From positions 5,924,501 to 5,988,500 of the forward strand of contig NZ_JAJSOO010000001.1 in assembly GCF_029428875.1 (NCBI RefSeq): 64,000 nt of DNA, written 5' to 3'. Origin of the DNA: Streptomyces sp. JH34. GTDB taxonomy: Bacteria; Actinomycetota; Actinomycetes; Streptomycetales; Streptomycetaceae. This document shows, in pieces, positions 59,516 to 64,000 of the stretch. Every line of letters begins with the position of its first letter. The stretch's first letter is position 1. The notes below the pieces were generated by a model. It was not told the origin of the DNA. It saw nothing but the letters and a program-made list of their open reading frames with translations, and made no database searches. The translations under genes and the position numbers were made by a program.

Positions 59516-62344
59516 ATGCCCCCACGCACCCGCACGCTCAGAGCCGCCACAGTCGCGGCCGTTCTCGCTCTCGGTACGTCCCTGCTCGCCGCAGCGCCCG
59601 GCGCCGGGGCCGCGGAGCCGGAGCCCCTCGCCGTCACCGACCACTGCCTGGCCCAGTGTGCCGACATCCTGCCGCCCGGCGCGAACGGCAACGCCACGCT
59701 CGTGGAGATCCTCGGCAACAAGGCGTTCGGCACACACCCCGCGCACAGCGACGACCAGCTCGACCGCTACGACGCGCTGGTCGCCGGCCACACGGGCCTC
59801 ACCGACCAGAAGCTGACCGACTTCTTCAACGACGCCTCCTTCGGGGTCGCCGCCGACCAGGTCGAGTCCACGACGAAGCCGCGCGAGGACGTCACGATCA
59901 CCCGGGACAAGAAGAGCGGCGTCCCGCACATCAAGGGCACCACCCGCTACGGCACCGAGTTCGGCGCCGGGTTCGCCGCCGGGCAGGACCGGCTGTGGCT
60001 GATGGACCTCTTCCGGCACATCGGACGCGGCGAGCTGACGTCCTTCGCCGGGGGAGCACTCGCCAACCAGGGCCTGGAGCAGCAGTTCTGGCCGCAGGCC
60101 CCTTACACCGAGGCGGACCTCGAGGCCCAGGTCGAATGGATCAGGACCACGGAGGGCGCGCGGGGCGAGCAGGCGATGGCCGACGCGCAGGCCTACGTCG
60201 ACGGCATCAACGCCTACCGGGTGAAGTCGAAGAACGGCCGCTACTTCCCGGGTGAGTACGTCCTCACCGGAAAGATCGACTCGATCACCAACGTCGGCGA
60301 GATCCAGCCGTTCGAGCTCACCGACCTGATCTCGATCGCCTCGGTCGTCGGCGGGCAGTTCGGCGGGGGAGGGGGCGGCGAGGTCCAGGCAGCGCTCTCG
60401 CTGCTCGCCGCCCAGCAGAAGTACGGGGTCCAGGAGGGCACCCGGGTCTGGGAGTCCTTCCGCCAGCGCAACGACCCCGAGGCCGTCCTCACCGTCCACG
60501 ACGGCACCTCGTTCCCGTACGCGGGCAAGCCCGACAACGCCCGGGGCACCGCCCTTCCCGACCCGGGCTCGGTCACCCCCGAACCGCTGATCTACGACCG
60601 CACCGGCTCGGCCGGCACCGGCGCCAAGGCCCCCGTGAAGGCGCCCGCCGCCCTCGCCCCGCTCCAGGGCATGTACGACGACGGCGTGATCCCGGAGGGT
60701 TCGCTGCCCGGATCCGGTGAGGGCGCCCAGAAGCGCGGGATGTCCAACGCCCTCCTGGTCTCCGGCAAGCACACCGCGAGCGGCAACCCGGTCGCCGTGA
60801 TGGGCCCCCAGACCGGTTACTTCGCCCCGCAGCTGATGATGCTCCAGGAGCTCCAGGGCCCCGGGATCAGCGCCCGCGGTGTCTCCTTCGCGGGTGTCGG
60901 CATGTACATCCAGATGGGCCGCGGCCAGGACTACGCCTGGAGCGCGACCTCCGCCGCCCAGGACATCACCGACACCTACGCGGTCGAGCTGTGCGAACCC
61001 GACGGCTCCGCGCCCACGAAGAGTTCCACGCACTACCGCGCCGACGGCGCCTGCAAGGCCATGGAGAAGCTGGAGCGCACCAACTCCTGGAAGCCCACCG
61101 TCGCCGACTCCACCGCCAAGGGCTCCTACCGCATGCAGGTCTGGCGCACCGACCACGGCATCGTCAGCCACCGTGCCACGGTGGGCGGAAAGCCTGTCGC
61201 GTACACCTCGCTGCGCACCACCTACCGGCACGAGGCCGACTCGATCATCGGCTTCCAGATGCTCAACGACCCCGCGGTCGTGACCGACGCCGCCTCCTTC
61301 CAGCAGGCGGCGAGCAACATCGACTACGCCTTCAACTGGTTCTACGCCGACTCGCGCACCACGGCCTTCTACAACAGCGGCATGAACCCGGTGCGCGCCG
61401 CCGGGGTGGACGCCGCCCTGCCGGTCAAGGCCGAAGAGGCGTACGAGTGGCGGGGCTTCGACCCGGCGGCCAACACCACCGACTACACCCCCTTCGCCGA
61501 GCACCCGCACTCCAGCGGCCAGGACTACTACATCTCCTGGAACAACCGTCAGGCCAAGGACTACTCCACCGCCGCGTTCGGCTTCGGCGCCGTACACCGG
61601 GGCGACCTGCTCGACGACAGGGTGTCCGCGCTGGTGGCGGCCGGCGGGGTGACCCGCGCGTCCCTCACCCGCGCCATGGAGGAGGCCGCCCTCACCGACC
61701 TGCGAGGCGAGCAGCTGCTGCCCGAACTCCTGAAGGTGCTGCGCTCCCAGCCGGTCACCGACCCGGCGCTCGACGCGGTGGTCCAGCAGCTCGACTCCTG
61801 GCGGGCCGCCGGCGCACAGCGCAAGGAGACCAGCCCCGGATCGCACACGTACACGCACGCCGACGCGGTACGGATCATGGACGCGTGGTGGCCGAAGCTG
61901 GTCGAGGCGGAGTTCCGTCCCGGCCTCGGCGACGGCCTCTACACGGCGCTGACCGCGAACCTCGCCACCGACGAGTCCCCCGCGGCCAGCCACGGACCGA
62001 GCGGGGCGCACAGCGGATCCGCGTTCCAGTACGGCTGGTGGGGCTTCGCCGACAAGGACCTGCGCCAGGTCCTCGGCCAGTCGGTCAAGGGCCCCCTGGC
62101 GAAGACGTACTGCGGCGGGGGCGACCTGAGCGCCTGCCGTTCCGCGCTGCTCAGCACCCTGAAGGAGGCGGCGGCCGCACCCGTAACCACGGTCTATCCG
62201 GGTGACGACAGCTGCAAGGCCGGCGAGCAGTGGTGCACCGACTCGATCGTGCACCGTCCGCTGGGCGGGATCTCGCAGAAGTCGATCCACTGGCAGAACC
62301 GCCCGACGTACCAGCAGGTCGTGGAGTTCCCCTCGCACCGCTGA
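59516..62344 (+). CDS. Secreted penicillin acylase family Ntn hydrolase
   Basis: A 942-residue precursor. The signal peptide ends near GAAEPEPL. Family S45 proteins are cut into alpha and beta chains so that a Ser becomes the beta N-terminus; here Ser410 in RGMSNALLVSG is the likely nucleophile. The block TAFYNSGMNP in the beta chain and QTGYFAPQLMMLQEL near it are typical. Family members cleave penicillin, acylhomoserine lactones or lipopeptide amide bonds. ATG at 59516 has GGAGGAG upstream. It is followed by a strong bidirectional terminator. The natural substrate is unknown. Confidence 0.87.
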   Translation: MPPRTRTLRAATVAAVLALGTSLLAAAPGAGAAEPEPLAVTDHCLAQCADILPPGANGNATLVEILGNKAFGTHPAHSDDQLDRYDALVAGHTGLTDQKLTDFFNDASFGVAADQVESTTKPREDVTITRDKKSGVPHIKGTTRYGTEFGAGFAAGQDRLWLMDLFRHIGRGELTSFAGGALANQGLEQQFWPQAPYTEADLEAQVEWIRTTEGARGEQAMADAQAYVDGINAYRVKSKNGRYFPGEYVLTGKIDSITNVGEIQPFELTDLISIASVVGGQFGGGGGGEVQAALSLLAAQQKYGVQEGTRVWESFRQRNDPEAVLTVHDGTSFPYAGKPDNARGTALPDPGSVTPEPLIYDRTGSAGTGAKAPVKAPAALAPLQGMYDDGVIPEGSLPGSGEGAQKRGMSNALLVSGKHTASGNPVAVMGPQTGYFAPQLMMLQELQGPGISARGVSFAGVGMYIQMGRGQDYAWSATSAAQDITDTYAVELCEPDGSAPTKSSTHYRADGACKAMEKLERTNSWKPTVADSTAKGSYRMQVWRTDHGIVSHRATVGGKPVAYTSLRTTYRHEADSIIGFQMLNDPAVVTDAASFQQAASNIDYAFNWFYADSRTTAFYNSGMNPVRAAGVDAALPVKAEEAYEWRGFDPAANTTDYTPFAEHPHSSGQDYYISWNNRQAKDYSTAAFGFGAVHRGDLLDDRVSALVAAGGVTRASLTRAMEEAALTDLRGEQLLPELLKVLRSQPVTDPALDAVVQQLDSWRAAGAQRKETSPGSHTYTHADAVRIMDAWWPKLVEAEFRPGLGDGLYTALTANLATDESPAASHGPSGAHSGSAFQYGWWGFADKDLRQVLGQSVKGPLAKTYCGGGDLSACRSALLSTLKEAAAAPVTTVYPGDDSCKAGEQWCTDSIVHRPLGGISQKSIHWQNRPTYQQVVEFPSHR

Positions 62345-62361
62345 GTCCGCCCGGCGGCCTC

Positions 62362-62403
62362 GACCGCCCTGCGGGCCGGGTTCCCCCGGCGCGCAGGGCG
62401 GTC
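62362..62403. terminator. Bidirectional terminator between penicillin acylase and NamZ genes
   Basis: A perfect 12-base-pair stem (62362-62373 with 62392-62403) encloses a second stem of six pairs (GCCGGG/CCCGGC), between convergent genes. Confidence 0.75.
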
Positions 62404-62410
62404 CCGGCCC

Positions 62411-63673
62411 TCACCGGTACAGCAGATGTTCCTTCCGCGTCTTCCGGAACGCGGCGAGGTCGGCGGCCCAGGCACCCACCACCTCGTCCGTGTCCGCTCC
62501 CGCGTCGATCATCGTGCGGACCCGGGTGTTGCCCGTGAGCTTGTCGATCCAGTTGTCCGCCCGCCACGCGAATCCGCTCCACGTCCGCTTCGCCGTGACC
62601 AGCAGAGCGATACCGGTGCGTACGGGGTCGAACGCCTCCCGGTCCTGGACGTGCACCTGCACCCCGCCGACCGTCCTTCCCTGGAACTTGGAGAACGTCG
62701 GCGCGAAGTACGCCTCGCGGAAGGCCACTCCGGGCAGGTCCAGCGCGTTCGCGGCCGCCGCCCACCGGTGGTCGACGCCCTCCGCGCCCAGCAGTTCGAA
62801 GGGCCGCGTCGTGCCCCGGCCCTCGGAGAGGTTCGTCCCCTCGAACAGGCAGGTCCCGGAGTAGACCACCGCCGTCTCCGGCGTCGGCATGTTGGGGCTG
62901 GGCGGCACCCACGGCAGCCCCGTGGCGTCGAAGAAGTCCGCACGCCGCCACCCGGACATCTTCACGACGTCCAGCTCCACCGGACGGTCCGCCAGGAACT
63001 CCGCGTTGAAGAGGAGCGCCAGCTCCGCCACCGTCATGCCGTGCGCCTGGGAGATCTCCCGGCGTCCCACGAAGGTCGCGAAGGCCGGATCGAGCACGGG
63101 CCCCAGGGCCGCCCTGCCGGTGACCGGGTTGGGCCGGTCCAGGACGACGAGGCGCTTGCCCGCGAGCGCCGCCGCCTCCATGCAGTCGTACAGGGTCCAG
63201 ATGTAGGTGTAGAACCGGGAGCCGGCGTCCTGGATGTCGAAGACCACCGTGTCCACACCGGACGCCGTGAAGACGTCGGCCAGCGGCTGCCCGCTCTTCA
63301 GATACGTGTCGTAGACCGGCAGCCCGGTCGCCGGGTCGTCGTACCGCCCCTCCGAACCGCCGGCCTGCGCGGTCCCCCGGAAGCCGTGCTCGGGGCCGAA
63401 GACCGCCGTCAGGTTCACCCGCTCGTCGGGGTGCATCACGTCGACGATGTGCCGGACGTCGGTGGTGATCCCCGTCGGGTTGGTGACGACGCCCACCTTC
63501 TGCCCGGCGAGCAGCCGGTACCCGTCGGCGGCCAGCCGGTCGAAGCCGGTACGGACCCGGGCACGCCCGGCTCCGTGGCCGGCGGCCACGGCCGTCCCCG
63601 GCCCGGCGGCGGTCGTCGCGAGGGCCCCCATCGCACCGCCGGCAGCCAGCAAACCACGCCTGGACAGGGTCAT
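62411..63673 (-). CDS. namZ: DUF1343 protein, NamZ-type exo-beta-N-acetylmuramidase
   Basis: A 420-residue exported enzyme. The Tat signal SRRGLLAAGG is followed by the NamZ (DUF1343) fold: GVVTNPTGIT, FGPEHGFRG, VFDIQDAGSRFYTYIWTL with catalytic acids, DRPNPVTG, and NMPTPETAVVYSGTCLFEGTNLSEGRG. Such enzymes remove N-acetylmuramic acid from peptidoglycan fragments for recycling. ATG at 63673 has GGAGGT upstream. The gene is divergent from the SDR gene. Confidence 0.88.
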   Translation of the reverse strand: MTLSRRGLLAAGGAMGALATTAAGPGTAVAAGHGAGRARVRTGFDRLAADGYRLLAGQKVGVVTNPTGITTDVRHIVDVMHPDERVNLTAVFGPEHGFRGTAQAGGSEGRYDDPATGLPVYDTYLKSGQPLADVFTASGVDTVVFDIQDAGSRFYTYIWTLYDCMEAAALAGKRLVVLDRPNPVTGRAALGPVLDPAFATFVGRREISQAHGMTVAELALLFNAEFLADRPVELDVVKMSGWRRADFFDATGLPWVPPSPNMPTPETAVVYSGTCLFEGTNLSEGRGTTRPFELLGAEGVDHRWAAAANALDLPGVAFREAYFAPTFSKFQGRTVGGVQVHVQDREAFDPVRTGIALLVTAKRTWSGFAWRADNWIDKLTGNTRVRTMIDAGADTDEVVGAWAADLAAFRKTRKEHLLYR

Positions 63674-63793
63674 TCCGCTACCTCCATGATCGCGTCGACT
63701 GTCATGGTCACGCACGCTAGCGCGGGTGCGGGCCACACGGAACGGCCACGACTGGGCAGATTCCCAGTCCTGCCCCGAACCCCTTCCCCGATC

Positions 63794-63811
63794 ACATACC
63801 GACTGGTTAGT
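63794..63811 (+). promoter_or_regulatory. Inverted repeat upstream of the SDR gene
   Basis: ACATACCGACTGGTTAGT includes ACCGACTGGT (ACC-N4-GGT), about 35 bases before the SDR start. It resembles TetR operators of actinobacterial lipid genes, but no regulator is seen. Confidence 0.35.
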
Positions 63812-63845
63812 CTGCCGAGGAGGACGGCTGAGAGAGGCGGGATCG

Positions 63846-64000
63846 ATGAGTACGGTGCAGGGCGCTGGCGTAGTGGTGACCGGAGCCGGGGGCGGGATCG
63901 GAGCCGCTCTGGCCCGGAGATTCGCCGCGGAGGGCGCGCGGGTCGTCGTCAACGACCTGGACGGCGGCCGGGTGGAGGCGCTCGCCGAGGAGATCGGCGG
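63846..64000 (+). CDS. Short-chain dehydrogenase/reductase, N-terminal part
   Basis: The first 51 residues are visible before the window ends. VVVTGAGGGIGAALARRFAAEGARVVVNDLD is the Rossmann start of an SDR, with TGxxxGIG and the Asp after the second strand that favours NAD+. ATG at 63846 follows GAGAGAGGCG. Such SDRs near acyl-CoA genes often act on fatty acid or polyketide intermediates, but the substrate cannot be read from this part. Confidence 0.85.
   Translation, partial: MSTVQGAGVVVTGAGGGIGAALARRFAAEGARVVVNDLDGGRVEALAEEIG

Noticed and set aside
58745..62338. Very long minus-strand open frame over the penicillin acylase gene (about 1200 codons), and a similar one over dnaE2 (17453-20878)
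   Set aside because: High third-position GC leaves antisense frames open. The sense frames have recognised domains and ribosome sites; the antisense ones have low-complexity Arg/Gly/Val-rich sequence without motifs.
1..64000. CRISPR array, insertion sequence, tRNA or attachment site
   Set aside because: I saw no spaced direct repeats of the CRISPR kind, no transposase sequence and no tRNA-like cloverleaf. The 126-base repeats at 11041-12053 are coding TPR units.

Overview
The window is high-GC DNA with GTG/TTG starts, short overlaps between co-directional genes, and a gene set typical of Streptomyces: two streptogrisin proteases, a DnaE2 plus inactive Y-family polymerase pair, an LAxTG-anchored copper monooxygenase, SoxR, and several TetR and GntR regulators. 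The two proteases have the precursor and mature lengths of SprB and SprD of the S. griseus group (mature parts of 185 and 188 residues), so a griseus-like species is the best guess. I see no rRNA, tRNA, insertion sequence or CRISPR array.

Layout. 0-2.4 kb: the tail of a flavin-dependent monooxygenase, a DUF1684 protein and sprB. 2.5-12.2 kb: an accessory block with a tail-to-tail SLOG/SLATT pair, then a complete FxSxx-COOH RiPP cassette: precursor fxsA, radical SAM/SPASM maturase fxsB, TIR-like fxsC, and the large fxsT (MinD-like ATPase, TIR, NB-ARC, nine TPR-like repeats). This is the most unusual part of the window. fxsB carries a C-terminal domain resembling the HExxH domain of this system but with the motif replaced, and fxsC contains a TTA codon. 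12.2-17.3 kb: an alpha/beta hydrolase, sprD, a macrolide glycosyltransferase behind a short leader ORF that can fold into a long RNA stem, and an ABC-2/YhgE-like membrane protein. 17.4-26 kb: mutagenic DNA repair (dnaE2 and an ImuB-like gene), a secreted lipase, a cell-wall-anchored LPMO and a PhoD phosphatase.

26-30 kb: a CitB-type response regulator without an adjacent kinase, divergent from tctCBA (tricarboxylate uptake). 30-34.4 kb: a methyltransferase-Nudix-VOC fusion, a DUF402 protein, a tandem GNAT, a GntR regulator and an AAA ATPase. 34.5-37.1 kb: a polysaccharide operon (two GT2 glycosyltransferases and a deacetylase, with overlapping ends). 38-42 kb: an SGNH lipase, a Ser/Thr kinase and an orphan type ISP specificity-like protein. 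42-48.7 kb: a HutC-type GntR regulator, homogentisate dioxygenase with a readable promoter/operator, a TetR regulator, a molybdopterin oxidoreductase and a CitMHS citrate transporter. 48.7-58.6 kb: an MFS protein, aldehyde and alcohol dehydrogenases, an EamA exporter, ArsR and TetR regulators, an acyl-CoA dehydrogenase, a YiaAB protein, another TetR, a MaoC hydratase and SoxR. 58.6-64 kb: a CxxC protein, penicillin acylase, a NamZ-type muramidase and the start of an SDR gene.

Two small regulons can be read from shared sites. AAAACTARCAGYGCTARTT lies both upstream of the aldehyde/alcohol dehydrogenase pair and between the TetR gene at 55.2 kb and the acyl-CoA dehydrogenase. An identical 17-mer lies upstream of the TetR gene at 56.9 kb and upstream of the MaoC gene.
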